64,000 nucleotides of DNA from Podospora pseudoanserina (GCF_035222485.1 NC_085925.1:62001-126000); one strand, 5' to 3'; positions 34,859 to 49,558 are shown, numbered from the stretch's first letter. The notes: generated by a model not told the origin, from the sequence alone. Numbers and translations are program-made.

Positions 34859-36545
34859 CTAGGCCTTCTCCTCGGTCACTGCGGACCGGCTGGCTTGGTT
34901 TTTGGCCTGCCTTTCTAACTCCGCCCTTTCTTCTAACGTCAAATCGGACTCAGCCTTGCCGACCTTGATGGTGGCAAACAAGAGCAGAACAACCACAGCA
35001 CAAGCAGTAGCAAACCAAAAGGCGACTTGATGTCCGGTTGTGCCACCCCTCTTGGTCTCTTCGGAAACAGCAAGATCCGAAATACCGAGGAAGAAGCTGA
35101 TGCCCAAAAACAAGAGGCTGTTGATGAGAGCCCCTGCCAAACCCTGCCTATGCCTTGCAACATTGGTGGTGATGAAGACGTTGCTGACGATGAAGGTGAT
35201 GTCTATGCCAATGGTCGAGCCGAGCATGGCAGGAAAGACCCATGCCCAAAAGTTGGCATCTTGTGGCATAAGCGCGAACAGAAGCACGCAGGCCAGGCTT
35301 CCAAGCGCAGAAATGATCAAGAGTAGCTTACCAGGCAACAGATGAAGGGTAAACCCACCGATTGTGGCCAATACGATACCACCACCAGCCATTGGGGCGA
35401 ACCAAATGGCTGTGATGAGTGCTGTTTGTCCCATCCACTCGCTGATTCTGTTGAAAGGATTAGTCCCGCCGTTTTTCATAGTACAAGATGAGGGTTGAGC
35501 AACTTACTGGAAACTGGCGTAAAATAGGAAAACCCCGAAAATGCCATAGGCAAAGAACAGCGCGACAGTGAGCCGGACCATGTACTTTGGTTGAAAGAGA
35601 TCGAACGGGAGCAGCGGCTGTTCTGCTACCCAACCTTCAATATAGACCGCGGCGCCCAGAAGCAATACGCCAAGAATGAAAGTCACGATGATGTACGGAC
35701 TCTTCCATCCGTTAGGTGCGTGAGCTCCGTCTGTCAGGGCGAATGTAGTCAAGACCAAGCCCGGCGCAATCGTAACAATGCCCCACCAGTCCATTTTGAT
35801 ATGGGCATTTTCCCTTCTCGTTTGCTCCATGTCTTTTGGAATGGTCACAAACGCAACAGCTGAAGAGATGAACAGGATAATGGAGCCGATGTAAAAGTAC
35901 CACCTCCAACTGAGGTACTCGATCGTCAAGCCGCCCGTGATGATGCCCAAAAAGAAGCCAATGGGCGCAAAGGCGCTGTAAAGCGCAAACACCAAGTTCT
36001 TTCTCGGACCCGGACGGTATAGCTTCCCCAGCAACATGATCCCCGTCGGTAAGAAGGCCGCTGGTCCAAACCCACCCAGAGCTCTGGTGACAATAAGCAT
36101 AATGTAATTCGTGCTGAAGCCAGAGATGAGAGACCAAGCTGAGAACCAGACCATTCCGATGCTGAAAACCCAGTAGGCGCCATAAATGTCGGCTATCCTG
36201 CCAAAGGGCAGTAGAAAGGCGCCAGTGACGAGGGAGAAGACGCTGGCGGGCCACACCTGTGAGGTTTTTGGAATTTCGAGCGAGATGGAAACCGAGGGAA
36301 GGATGATGTTGAAGCCTGAGATGAAGAACTCCTGCTGATGACATTAGTTGGGTATCTAAGACGAGGAAGAGCTTGAAAAGACAAACCGCCATGAACATGG
36401 ATATCAGAAGTGAAGTACAAAACATAACCTCGGTAAAAGTGCTGGAGAAGACATCTGGTCTTTGACGGCCGAGCAGTTCGAGATCAGTCTCAGACTCGGC
36501 ACCCGAGGGCGACTCGATGTCGCCCTTCTTCGTTGACGGTGACAT
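34859..36545 (-). CDS. MFS multidrug-type transporter (DHA2-like)
   Basis: A plasma-membrane major-facilitator exporter candidate of 523 residues. Exons 36387-36545, 35508-36331 and 34859-35447 are joined across introns of 55 and 60 bp with GTTTGT and GTAAGT donors and AACTAAT/GACTAAT branch sites, all in frame. The N terminus is acidic and cytosolic. After it come VSISLEIPKTSQVWPASVFS, motif-A-like LLPFGRIADIYG and the motif-C-like run FAPIGFFLGIITGG, with about 14 hydrophobic segments, as in the drug:H+ antiporter-2 group. The tail is charged (ERAELERQAKNQASR). It is divergent from the zinc-cluster gene at 37293, a common arrangement for a regulator and its exporter target. The substrate is unknown. 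Confidence 0.82.
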
Positions 36546-37292
36546 GGATGTCAGACAGGTCGAAGAAGGAATGAGGCGATGAGGTTGGCGAGCAAGCACG
36601 ATGAGCAAGGAAACCCTTCACGATATAATAAACCTCAGCCTTTCCAGGCTTGTTGACGACAGTAAACGATAGGCATTTTTGACGCTAGCAGACCAAAACA
36701 GTAGCTAAAAGTTCAACATCATCGACGTGACTTTAAGTAGACTAGTCACAGGGACTGCAGTGCAAAAGACTGCACAGGTTGTCGAATTGGTCCCTTTCCG
36801 GGCTTAGCGCACCCATGCTCTGTCTCCACTATCCACGGGGGCGCTGTGGGGCGGGGGGGCAACCTGGCCGCGGGACGACAACGAAATCGGAGGGAAGACG
36901 GGTTGCGGTTGTGAATGTGAGATGTGCTTCTGTGGTTCCCATCTTGGAAGTGAGTTTTCTTGGTTTTCTTCGTCTGGCTTCTGTCCATTTCACATTTAAG
37001 CTTCTTTGTTCGCGCGCGGTCAAGTGCATGTCACGGAGCCATAACGCCTTAAAAGTGGAGCACCGCTTGCCATTTTGCTACCTCTTTCAGCCTAGCGCCC
37101 TTCTTTGCGCTCCCGCGGAAGCTGCCGAACCCCTGACGGCCGATTGGGTGGCGATCCTGTCTTCAACGTCACTTCTCGTCTCTCTTGAAGACTGTTCCAA
37201 GTCGACGATACGACCGCACAGGGCAGACCAACAAGGCACGAGGAACATCGTTGACACATCATCCCGACTGGGACAGGACTGGAGGTCCCTCG
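36546..37292. promoter_or_regulatory. Divergent intergenic promoter region (MFS / Zn2Cys6)
   Basis: About 750 bp separate the two outward-facing starts, so both promoters must lie here. I see G-rich runs (near 36840-36865) but no motif I can assign with confidence. Confidence 0.5.
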
Positions 37293-39216
37293 ATGCCTGA
37301 ACCCAAGAAGACACCCCCTTCGACAGGAGCAGCAGCACCACAAAAGGCCTGCCATAACTGTCGCCGCCGCCGACTTCGGTGTGACAAATCTGTCCCCTCC
37401 TGTCACAAGTGCTCAATCAACGGCGAAGAGTGTCTTGGCTATGGAACCTTCTTCCGATGGGCGAATGCTCCAGCTGTCCGGGGCCGCCTCGCGTTGCCAA
37501 AGCCAAAGAAAGAGCCCTTGAAGAGTCGAACACCAAGTTTGCCATCACCAACATTATGCTCGTCCATCTCAACAGTACCGCCTTCAGATTCCCCATTGAT
37601 ATCTTCTTCAGTATCCCCGTTGCTGTCGCCCTTGGTATCGCCCCTGGTATCATCGGTGTCACCGGCGTCATCTACATCGGAGTGTGACTATCAAACCAAA
37701 CCCCTCAGCCGTGCTGAGCTCATGGCCATCAACCGCGAGGTTCAGGCTATGAAGGATGAGGAGGAAGGAACATATAGGTACACTCTGGTTCACCCCTCCC
37801 TACTGGATCCTTTTCACAGCTCCCTGGACCGGAAATCAAAACATTATATCCACCACTGTAGGTATTTATCTTCATGCCCTTTCCCCTCTTGAGCCACTTG
37901 CCTTATCACCATGCTTCACCCCCACAATCTCTCTGCAAGCCAAGGCGGTAGCCAACCAATACAACGCCCCCTCATCCCATAGTTATTTTCATCACCGATG
38001 CTAACGTACTGTGTCAGTCTCCAATGCCGTCTGCCGTGATCTGGTCTCGATCGACCAGCAATCCCGCAACCCCTTCCGCGCCATGATTCCTCTTGCTGGC
38101 CGGTTTGATTACCTGCAGTCCATTATCGTGGCCACGGGGGCTATGCACCTGGCCACACTGCAAAATTACCACAACCGCCGCCCAGGAGGGCCAGAACTGG
38201 TTGACGCCCTCGTGGCTAAGGGAAAAGCCGTATCGGCACTCACGAGAGCCGTAGCAAGTGCCGGTAATGAAGTTACACCCACAAGCCAGGCCATGATCTT
38301 GGCAGCGATAGTCTTCTTCGTCAACCTGGACTTGATCGACAACGGCAAGGGGAGCTGGCAGGCTCACATCGAGGCAGCTAGCACGCTCATGACGTCGATT
38401 CAGAAGCAGGTCGCCACTGGCGGGGCCGAGAACAGGGTGATAATAGACGACAGCCTGATGAGGCTGGTCGACGCCATCGCGGCGGATTGCTTGACATATC
38501 GGATTCTTGGGACGACCATAAGCGGCGTTGACACAACGTGGGCTGACTCGATGGAACACTCGGATCTCTTTTCCGTGCTCAGCCGGGCCGAGGCCCATAG
38601 CTATCACTGTTGCCCACCAGTCATGCTGGAGACCATCCTGGCCACCAGCAGACTGTTTCATGATCATCTGAGCGCACCAGAGGAAAAGGTGAAGCGAGCG
38701 CTGGAGCTCTTGGGCCGCGCCAAAAAGTTCGACGTCGTGGACTGGGTCTATGCGATCCAGGGGCTGTCGTTGGAGCAAGATGATTTATCTGTGCGAGTGA
38801 GTTTGGCAAGGGCACATCGCGCGGCGGCATGTCTGTACATTTTACTTTGTGTGCCAGACGCTCTCAAACCACTGGGTTTGGTGTCCCTAGAGCCCCTGGT
38901 CCTGGAGCTGCGTGGGTATATAGCCGAGGTGCCACTCGATCACGTACTTCTCAAGGGTATCGTCTGGCCTGTGTTCCTGGCGGGCGCGCAAACCACCGAG
39001 GCCTCTCAGCGGGTCTGGTATGTTGAAAGGCTCGAATCGGTTTGGGCAAAGAACCCTTGGATTTGTCCTTGGGGTTACATACGTACCGCCATCGAAATGA
39101 TGAGGGAAATCTGGGAAGCCAGAGATGCCATGGAGATGGCCGGCCTGGAGGATCTCAGCGGGTGGAATTGGTTGGCTGCCATGAAGAGTAGGCGAGAGCA
39201 GTGTTTGATTGTCTGA
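37293..39216 (+). CDS. Zn2Cys6 transcription factor with Fungal_trans_2-like region
   Basis: Two exons, 37293-37857 and 38018-39216, with a 160-bp intron (donor GTAGGT, branch CTAAC, acceptor GTCAG) give 587 residues. The splice T|TC yields HYIHHFSNAVCRDLV, which fits the start of the fungal-specific domain. The zinc cluster CX2CX6CX6CX2CX6C has Cys20, 23, 30, 37, 40 and 47. It is followed by a Pro/Ser-rich linker with repeated SPL(V/L)S units (about 110-145). The C-terminal ~390 residues are helical, as in the Fungal_trans_2 group of regulators. It is expected to bind DNA in the nucleus, and its divergent MFS neighbour is a plausible target. Confidence 0.85.
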
Positions 39217-39487
39217 ACACCTGACTTGCAATTCAATTGTTTTCGGCGTCTCATAGGTACCCAAGCCAGCCAGGTAGGTAGTCACGGGGCTACTGCCGTA
39301 GCTGTTTACACAGCTTAGATCAGCAATGTTATACAAATGATCAACCACGTCACGTGGATGTGTGCCGGTACAACAGGATGGGATTGGACCAAATAGCACG
39401 CAAATGAGAAGCGCCCCGCCCCTCAAAGTGTCATCACACATTTCTCTTGAACGTGGTTTGATGTGTACCTAAAACCTTCATCAAAAG

Positions 39488-42400
39488 ATGAGATTGCTTG
39501 AGACACACTCGCTACGTCTCGTTAACAAACAAGGCACAATACCACGCTATGCCATCTTGTCTCATACATGGGGTGCCGAAGGCAACGAAGTGAGCTTCCA
39601 CGATATCCATGACCTCCACTCCGCCAGTCAGCCGGACAACCATCCTGTAATCAAAAAGCCAGGCTTCGCCAAGATACGTGATGCAGCTAGAATCGCGAAG
39701 TCATCTGGTATCGACTACATTTGGATCGATACCTGCTGCATCGACAAGACATCGAGTGCCGAGCTCTCGGAAGCCATCAACTCCATGTATAGATGGTACC
39801 AAAATGCAACAATATGCTATGCATTCCTCAACGATGTCGATGACAGCTATGACGAGGATCCTGAACTGTTCTTGGAAGCTACTGGAGAACAGCGCACGGC
39901 TGCCAGAATTCGAAACACGATACGATCAGTTCGACATAGTCGATGGTTCACGAGAGGGTGGACATTGCAAGAGCTGATTGCACCTGCAAACGTCACCTTT
40001 TATTCCCGAAACTGGAATGTCCTCGGCACCAAACTCAGGGATGTCCCATTAAACAAGCCTTCGGCCTATAATGAGCCTCTAGATTTTGCAACAATTGTCA
40101 GCCAGATTACGGGGGTTGACCTTGATGTTCTCTCAGGCCATCTGGATTTGGACAGCATCAGCGTTGCCGGCAAGATGAAGTGGGCAGCAAAACGACGCAC
40201 GACTCGAACAGAAGACATGGCATATTGTCTGATGGGTCTGTTCAATGTCAATATGCCCTTGCTTTATGGTGAGGGTGGCCGTGCTTTCATGCGGTTACAA
40301 GAGGAGATCATCAAAGGTACTGCCGCGCTCTCCTCCTCGGGTATTTTGGCATGATGCTAATGCCTCATCCAGTAACCAATGACCAGTCAATTTTCTGTTG
40401 GCAATGTGATGAGGCCGATGTCCTTCAAAATCATCTCTCAGGCCTGTTGGCATCTAAGCCGGTTCACTTTGCCAGTTTTGGGGACATTAGGCCTCTGCCC
40501 TTTGATGTTTCTCGCCCAAGTTCCCCCTCGACAATGACAAACGCGGGCCTCCACGTGGAGTTCTATCTCGAACGAGCTACAGAATCGACACGCCACAATT
40601 CACATCACGAATTCAACGCCATCCTGGATTGTTATCCTCGCAAACACATTGAGCAAGATGGAACAACTTCCTCTCGGAACCCAGCCATACGCCTGATAGC
40701 TCTCGGTGGTGACCAATTTGCACGGCTGTTCCCTTCAAAAGTTGTCTGGGTATCTGCAGACCACTGGCAGACGGATGGAGGGGAGAATCAATACATCTAC
40801 GTAAACCAGTCTCCGGTCATTAGAGTTCCCGACATTGTCGTTTCTGAGGACCCGTCCGACCGCTGCCGACTAATTGATGTCTGGCCCCCATCGCGCTGGA
40901 TCGCAGCCACCCGGACTCTGGGCCTCGCGACTTCAAGCCGGAACGACACCACGATTCGAGATACTGCCCTGGCCAAGTTCAAGTATCGGGTCAAGACCAC
41001 CACTGCTGAACAAGACAATGAGCCCTTGGTGATAGAGGTGAGGGTGGGTATTCGCTCAAAGCTGCAGCTGGGTTCGTCTATTTCGTGGGACTGTTGGTGT
41101 CATTTCCGGAACTTATCCAACAAACTAAACACTCACGAATCCGACCCCCCTATTGAGGCGGTTGACCGGCAGCTGACCCGTGGGTTCGCTCAATACATCC
41201 AAGACGGCGTGCAGGCGGTAGTTGAGACTGTCCACACACGAAACCGCTCCTACTTCTCCTTGACTGTCTCCAATGTCTATGAAATGGACAGCGTTACGAG
41301 TTTCCGTTCTATTCTTGAAGTCCAGGGGACCGAAATCGGCGCCACTGGAACCACAAATTCAGTATCGGCAGCATTATTACTCGATGTAGCCTCAAGAAGC
41401 ACGGTGCAAGACACGTGGCAATGGAGTCTTGGAATTAATAGCCCTGGGTTCAACACGGGAACATCAACCGCTTTATCACACCCTCCGCCAATTCGAACAC
41501 GTTCTTGTCCGCAATCCAAAGCCAACCCAGAACCTCTTGAGCAAGGCCCCGTCTACGAAACATTTTCTGAAGTCCTTGCTACAGCAATCAGAACGGGTGT
41601 CATGATTGAAGCCTCTACTGTGATCAACCCGTTTGAAAGCTATTTCACCACATTGTTGATCCAGGCTTGCATTAAAAATGAAGACCAAGCGGCGAGGCAG
41701 CTGCTTACCAGTCCGCTGAGCAGTGTGCTAGTCGACATCAAGACCTCCATACAAAAACGAGATCAAAGTGAGCTGGAACCATGGCATGAAATCTTCCGGG
41801 ACTTTAGAGTCATCCACTGGGCCTCAGCACTTGGACATCTCGCTATTGTCAAGTTGCTCACTGCACATGGGGCAGATCCTAGCAGTACTACAGGGCTTGG
41901 ACTGTCAGCCGTTCATTTAGCAGCACTTACTTCCCATTCCCTAATCGTGGAGCACCTTCTCGACGTTCTCGAAGACAAACGACCCCAGTGGTTCGAGAAT
42001 GAACAGTTTGGGCAAGCAGAGTCGCCGGCCCGTTTGATCGCTGCCTACATCAGAGGATCTGAAACCGCGAGGATCCTGAATCGGCTTTTACCCGATCTAA
42101 AGCTATCGGGAAAGCCCAAAAACGACCGTCTAGGAGACATGGGTCTACCCGAGTTGGAGATACTCAGCCTGTCCCCAATAGCTGCCAGCCTTGAGGAGAT
42201 GGATGCCGAGGAGCTTCATCGTGTTATGCCAAACCAGCTTACACTGCCAATCAATACGTTTCATGAGACCGCACTCCACCGCGCTGCCGCAATGGACAAT
42301 ATTCACGCAGTGAAGGCCTTCTTGGACAACTCTGAATATTTTCCCCGACCATCGGCTTACCAAGATTGTGTTGGCAGAACTCCGTTGTGGCACGCTGCCG

Positions 42401-43032
42401 CCGCCGGGGCTTTGAAGGCAGTCGAGGAATTTCTTCAACACAAAGACGGAGTCCCCATCGATGAACCTGATACGCTTGGAAGAACACCATTACACGCAGC
42501 CTGTCGCGGCGGCCATGTCGAGGTGGTTGACATACTTCTCAGGGCCGGAGCGAATCCAACAGCTGCGACAACAGAGTCCCACATGACGCCTGCTCACTTT
42601 GCTGCATTGAGTGGCAAAGAGGAAATTCTTCGATTGCTTAACAAACACACAGAAAGACTAGACATCTTCTCAGAGTCCGCAAGACTGTCCCCTCTTCATA
42701 TTGCAACTTCGAATGGATTTCTGGGCTGTGTTAGGTTTCTTTGTGAAACCGGAGCACAGTTGGACGTAATGGCCGGTCATCGTTTGATTGTGAGAAGCCA
42801 TCCCAATATTGGCTTTTTGGACGTCAGTCTGGCCAAGAAACATGGCTACTGGAGTCTGCACGAACTGGCTCAACATGGAAACCACACACAGGTCCAGCGG
42901 TATCTGGAAATGATTGCCCCTAGTCAGGCAGGCGTGAAGACAGGGTCCAGCACGGGACTGTTCGACGTCGAATTGGGAAGCAGTTTGTGGCCTTCATTCC
43001 ATTACGAGAAAACACTGACTCGTAACCTATGA
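39488..43032 (+). CDS. HET-domain protein with C-terminal ankyrin repeats
   Basis: Two exons, 39488-40316 and 40373-43032, are separated by a 56-bp intron (GTACTG, GCTAAT branch, TCCAG). The junction reads EEIIKVTNDQSIFCW, and the product has 1162 residues. The N terminus carries the three conserved HET blocks: AILSHTWGAEGNEVSF (22-37), IDYIWIDTCCIDK with SMYRWYQNATICYAFL, and RWFTRGWTLQELIAP. A long middle region without recognised motifs follows. At about 750-1075 there are ankyrin-type repeats such as GRTPLHAACRGGHVEVVDIL and SPLHIATSNGFLGCVRFL. No NACHT/NB-ARC motif (Walker A) is visible, unlike classical het-e/het-d proteins. HET domains mediate cell death in allorecognition in fungi; that role here is inferred. 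Confidence 0.88.
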
Positions 43033-44168
43033 TAACGGGGAACATTTTAATCTGTAAAGCACGCAAAATACATCAAGACCTATATGGTGTTTCTGTTGTG
43101 GACTAGTTTCTAACTGGGTTCGTTGTTTCTCAACCAACATTTACCTACCTCATCCCTTGCCCCGCTCCCGTCAAGTTGCCTCGCTCACTGCCGGTCCCAG
43201 CGATGAGGACCTGCCGCCAGAAGCCATGTGTCAAAGGCGAGCGAGCTGCTGCGACATAATTAGCCGAGAATGCAAGCTGGTTGGCGGCGGATGCACCGTC
43301 AAAGTCTGGGGAAAGCTGGGGAAGTCCCCATATCCCGGCAGTCGTTTTACCCCACCCTTCGGGACAGCAACAAAACAAGCACACGCGTCACGTTGAAGAG
43401 TGATCAGACAAACAGAGCATGTGCCAATGCTGCGCCTTCTTTGCTGATCCGTAACTAGAGCGCCGTCTGCCGATCGTCCTAGTCTCAGGATTCAGCCGAG
43501 GAACTTCAGGATAAACACAGCATGGGCGAATGGAACCTAAGCAGGGTGAATAATATGCTTGGAAGCTGCGTTCCTGGAGCAAGTCAGATGTTACAAAGCC
43601 GATACGGGGGGTTTCTGCATGCCCGAACACTGTATCCTGACCAAGCGGAATGTCCGAAGTAGAGCAATGCTCGTCACGAGGTTAGATTCGAGGGTGTCAT
43701 GATACTATAATCCCCAATTCTCTGGGTCCCTTCTTCCCCGCCCCGTTAGATTGGTCCGAGGGGACCAGTTAAGCTCTTGGACCAAGTCCGTCCTGAGATC
43801 CAGGTGTTAGTCGGTGTACCGGCTAATACAAACTCCTATGAGCTTCATGCTCGACATGGAAATTCTCCGGATTGTAGATCTGGATTTACGGTCAAATGTG
43901 GGGAACGGCGTGTCCATTGCAGGACATAGCGGCCTAGTTTCACTGCCAATATAACTGATTTCTCTGATAGGTGGGTGGACCCGGGCCTTACGGATGAGTT
44001 AAAAGGTACCTAGGGACCAAAAAGACTTCAGGGGCGCTCAAGGGCTGTAAGGCTTCAAGCTATTTAAGGACATGATCCCCATGTGGTTCCCATCAGGTTC
44101 TGAAGTATTCGCTCTCTCCCATATCCATTCGTGGCCTATTCGACGGACCCGTCGAATACACCATCATC
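43033..44168. other. Intergenic, no gene seen
   Basis: About 1.1 kb between the HET gene and the flavoenzyme, containing the promoter of the latter. I looked here for a cytochrome (heme) domain exon belonging to the downstream gene and found none. Confidence 0.55.
44061..44067 (+). promoter_or_regulatory. TATA-like element upstream of the AA3_1-like gene
   Basis: TATTTAA lies 108 bp before the chosen ATG at 44169, a usual distance for fungal TATA elements. Assigned by sequence and position only. Confidence 0.4.
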
Positions 44169-46246
<2,078 letters not shown>

Positions 46247-46648
46247 GTTAGGTATGGGGGACTATTCGTCTCCGTAAGCCCCAAAGTTAGTTGGCAAATG
46301 TATAGGGTTACAGGAAGGCTGATTTGTAGCTATGTAAATTAAAAGAATTGATTTGACAGAGCATTGATTTGGAGCACGTCATGTTTTGTTGAGTTCTTGA
46401 TCAGCCGCATCCACGGAGCAGTATAGCACACATGCACTGACAGGCTGTGTGCGGGACAAGAAGAAATTGATATGTACGTGACAATAATATCGATATATAC
46501 AATGAAGTTCCACATATCTCTCTCTTCCAAAGACAAACGACGGGAGCCAGCCCTGTTGAGATCTGTTGCGGTCGGCATGGCAATCGTCACTTGGTCCGTG
46601 CGTCAGGGGTAATGAGGGGCCAGAAACCTGAGCAAGAATGCTCATCCT
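46247..46648. other. Short convergent intergenic region
   Basis: About 400 bp between the stops of the flavoenzyme and the LPMO; it holds both 3' ends. No gene seen. Confidence 0.6.
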
Positions 46649-47512
46649 TTAGCACTGGAAGACGGGAGGGCCAGGGTTCCGGTAGGAAGTAGGGATAGGC
46701 CAGTTGATGTTGATCTGAATGCCGGGGTCGCTGGCGGAGTAGGCACCGGGGAAGGAAACCTTGTTGCTGGGCTCAGTATTACCACCACCGGTGACTCCGA
46801 TCTGGGCGCAGGAGATGTAGAACTGGGCGCCTCCGGGGCTGGAAGCAGAGTGCAAGGCGATGTGCTCAGCACGGAGCAAGTAGTAACCAGAGCGGATGCA
46901 ACGCGGGATGGTGACGGGGAATGATCCCTTGTCTGGGAGGCAAGGTTAGCGCTGGGCTTGAGTATTGCAACTCAGCAGAGCAAAAATTCGACTTACTCAA
47001 ACTGGGCCAGCCGAGCTGTTGGCCAAATGTGGGCTGTTCATGGTAGATCTTGAACCAGACAGCGCCGGATCCATCCCACCTGGTGACGTCCTGTCCATCA
47101 GGCACGCGGGCCAAGTAGAATTGCATGGGTCTATCACGCAAGTCAGTCAGCTACTCGTATAGAGTTGCTTGGGGCACGTCAGCCGCAAACTCACCCAGGG
47201 TGGTAGGCGTTGGGGTTGACATAGTAAGTCAATTGTGAGCCGGCGCTGACGTTGTAGGTTTGCGAAGCTCCAGCTACCGAGTTCTGGAAGCATCGGATTT
47301 GTGGAGAGGTCACACTGCCGACGAAACCGTTATTCTGCCAGTCTGTTGAATAGAAAGTCAGCAAAACCAGATGCGGGCTAGTAGGGATGAAACAACATAC
47401 TGTCAGCGCGACGGACGTGCTGCCAATCAGCGCCATTGCCAACACGAGGCAGAGTGTAGTGGGCGGTGGCGCTGAGCGCAGCGCTGAGAATGAGGGCGAG
47501 AGAAGCCAGCAT
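46649..47512 (-). CDS. AA9 lytic polysaccharide monooxygenase
   Basis: A secreted copper enzyme that oxidatively cleaves cellulose or related glucans. Four exons (47401-47512, 47195-47342, 46997-47130, 46649-46932) separated by introns of 58-64 bp give 225 residues in frame. A 17-residue signal peptide ends ..LSATA, so mature His1 is His18 (HYTLPRV). The second copper His is His85 in AYHPGPMQFYL. The C-terminal block AEHIALHSA..GGAQFYISCAQ supplies the second-shell His/Gln and the axial Tyr170. Conserved Cys residues are present. The protein ends PGPPVFQC with no CBM1 or linker, so it is a single-domain AA9. It is convergent with the flavoenzyme at 44169, a possible electron-donor neighbour, although that enzyme lacks the cytochrome that normally reduces LPMOs. 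Confidence 0.93.
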
Positions 47513-47604
47513 TGTGAATGATGATGACAACTGAATCGATGTGACGGTCGAAAGGTGTGGCTGTCTCAATCCATCTTCAAACTTCGACTGAGACCTCAGA
47601 TACC

Positions 47605-47610
47605 TTTATA
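47605..47610 (-). promoter_or_regulatory. TATA box of the AA9 gene
   Basis: On the minus strand GCGTATAAAGG lies about 93 bp upstream of the AA9 start codon, a good match in sequence and spacing. Confidence 0.55.
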
Positions 47611-47612
47611 CG

Positions 47613-48775
47613 CTGCTGCTATAGGCCAGGGTCGTGTCGATATGCCTTGTCTACCCCAGATTGGGTTTGCTTCCGTGGTCCGGGGACAAGACCTAATCGT
47701 CTTGGCGGAGGCTTTTTCTTCTGTCCATTCCCGGATTCTCTCCCGTGCTGGACCGTTGAAAGGCTTCAAGCAGCCGCGTACCGTCTTGTCCCGGCCGGCT
47801 AAATCAACGTTACACCCTAACCGCACCACTGACAAGGCGGTTTAGTATTGACTCAATCTACTTTAAGACGACGGCACTTACCTGGAGCTCCACGAATTTC
47901 CTGCAACTGCAATCACGGGGCTTGAAAGGCGGTTGTGGGGTGCATGCATAGTGCAACCGAAGCGGAAGTCTCGCATCTAGAATCCGAATCCAACCCTGGG
48001 CCGCCTGGCAATGGGTTCCCAACATATCGTGCGCATTCCTGCCCAACGGGCCACGGCCTCGATGCGCTCGCTACATCTGCAATGAAGATGACATCACTGC
48101 TGATCGGTCTATTCCTGGTGGAAACGGCCCTGGTATCCGGGACCGGCTGGTTACTGACGAGACCAATTAAGCCTTGAAACCAAGCCCATGCGTGCCCTTG
48201 GTCTCATCGAAGTCAACTACGCAAGGCCCAGTTGATGGGATTGAGCGTTATAGCTAATCAACTGCAAAAGGTACAAATGGAAGGGATTCGCAAATAATTT
48301 CTAGCTGCTGACGCTCTAGACTAGAACTGAGCCGTAACCTCAAACCTAACGCTGCTGTCTTTCTCTCAACCCTCCCGACACCCTCTCTCAGGTTTGGTAC
48401 ATCGACCGGCGCTTTCAACAGTAATCGTGAACATAAAGAATTATCAGGGCCGCATTGGCTGGTCGGGATGATGTGGTGTCTGGAACTTACCAGGTATTTT
48501 TCAGAAGACTCCAGCTCTAGATCAGTTTGCAGGTGGCATTCCAGGGCAAGATTGGAGCTATGGCAACCCAGATGCCCCTCAGCTTGGGGAACGAGCCTTA
48601 GGGCCATGAAGCCCACTGCGACTTCTTCGACACGCCTGGATACCCCCAAGGCCGTGCCGCGGCCAGTGCTGTTCTTCTAGAGTGCGTGAATCACATCAAG
48701 GAGCGGCTCAATCAAGGCATTGCGGCTGCAGGTCTTATACGGGATGACATGGGCTACATCAGACCGGATGCAGCC
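47613..48775. other. Intergenic, unassigned
   Basis: Upstream of the AA9 promoter. Plus-strand codons at about 48530-48600 read GGIPGQDWSYGNPDAP and those at about 48650-48770 read LLECVNHIKERLNQG. These look protein-like but I could not assign them. They may be further decayed coding sequence preceding the GH2 remnant. Confidence 0.4.
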
Positions 48776-49558
48776 AAGATCCTCCTTGTGGGTTGCGTCT
48801 GCTTTCGCGGCTTCTTTGCAAACGGTGAGCGTATCAGAATCCAGGATGTGAATGAACATCATGACCCTGGAGCACTTGGTGTGGCCTTCAACTATCAGTG
48901 AGGGCGAAGGTATTCGGGTCACTCCAGCATATGAGGATAACAAGCCAGACGGTGGCGGTAGCGCGACTTTAAAGGCAACTCAGAGTACTCTCTCTACACA
49001 ACCCCCTTTTGTACGTGCCCTGACAAGGTGTTTGCCAAACAAGACGAGGCCTTCCCTCACGTATGTCTCAGGAGAGTTCGTATGGAGTGGGTTCGACGAT
49101 TGTGGCGAGTATCGGTTCCAGGGTTCAACACGATGACGTGATCTAGCAGCCAGGAAAACTCCGGGTTTGGACACGGAAAGACGAGAAGGAATCGGCTGAC
49201 AATACGGTGGTGAGAGTTGGCGAGAAATATGGGTTGAGCTTGGAGGTTGACAGAGCTACGATAATGGAATACGGCGCGGATCTGGCTTTGATAACTGCAA
49301 ACGTGGTCGATGCCCGCAGTTGGGTACTTCCAACAGGTGAGAGCAGCATGCATTGTGTTCGCCTGGAAAGAACAGGGGCAGAGGTCGTTGCCATGGGGAA
49401 CCTTATAGCTTTGTCCCCTTTCCCTCCAAAGCGCGCAAAGCATTAGATCGGCACTCGCAATCATTAAGGCCACAGAAACACCAAGACGAGGAACAGTGAC
49501 TGTGAAGGATGATAGTCCGGGACTGCACGGCGCAAAGGTGGAGGTGACAGTGATGTAA
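48776..49558 (+). pseudogene. GH2 beta-galactosidase-type remnant with internal deletion and frameshifts
   Basis: Pieces of a glycoside hydrolase family 2 protein appear in the right order but in different frames. GFFANGERIRIQDVNEHHD and then PGALGVAFN (48810-48900) resemble the entrance to the GH2 TIM barrel. YVSGEFVWSGFDDCGEY (about 49063-49113) resembles the SGEFVWTGFDY block near the end of the barrel. VDRATIMEYGADLALITANV (about 49245-49305) and TPRRGTVTVKDDSPGLHGAK (about 49484-49543), ending at TAA 49556-49558, match the C-terminal Ig-like region. The catalytic barrel between the first two pieces is missing, and at least one single-base frame change lies near 49465. No functional hydrolase can be made. 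Confidence 0.6.

Noticed and set aside
38014-38778. 254-codon minus-strand ORF
   Set aside because: Opposite exon 2 of the zinc-cluster gene; no domain.
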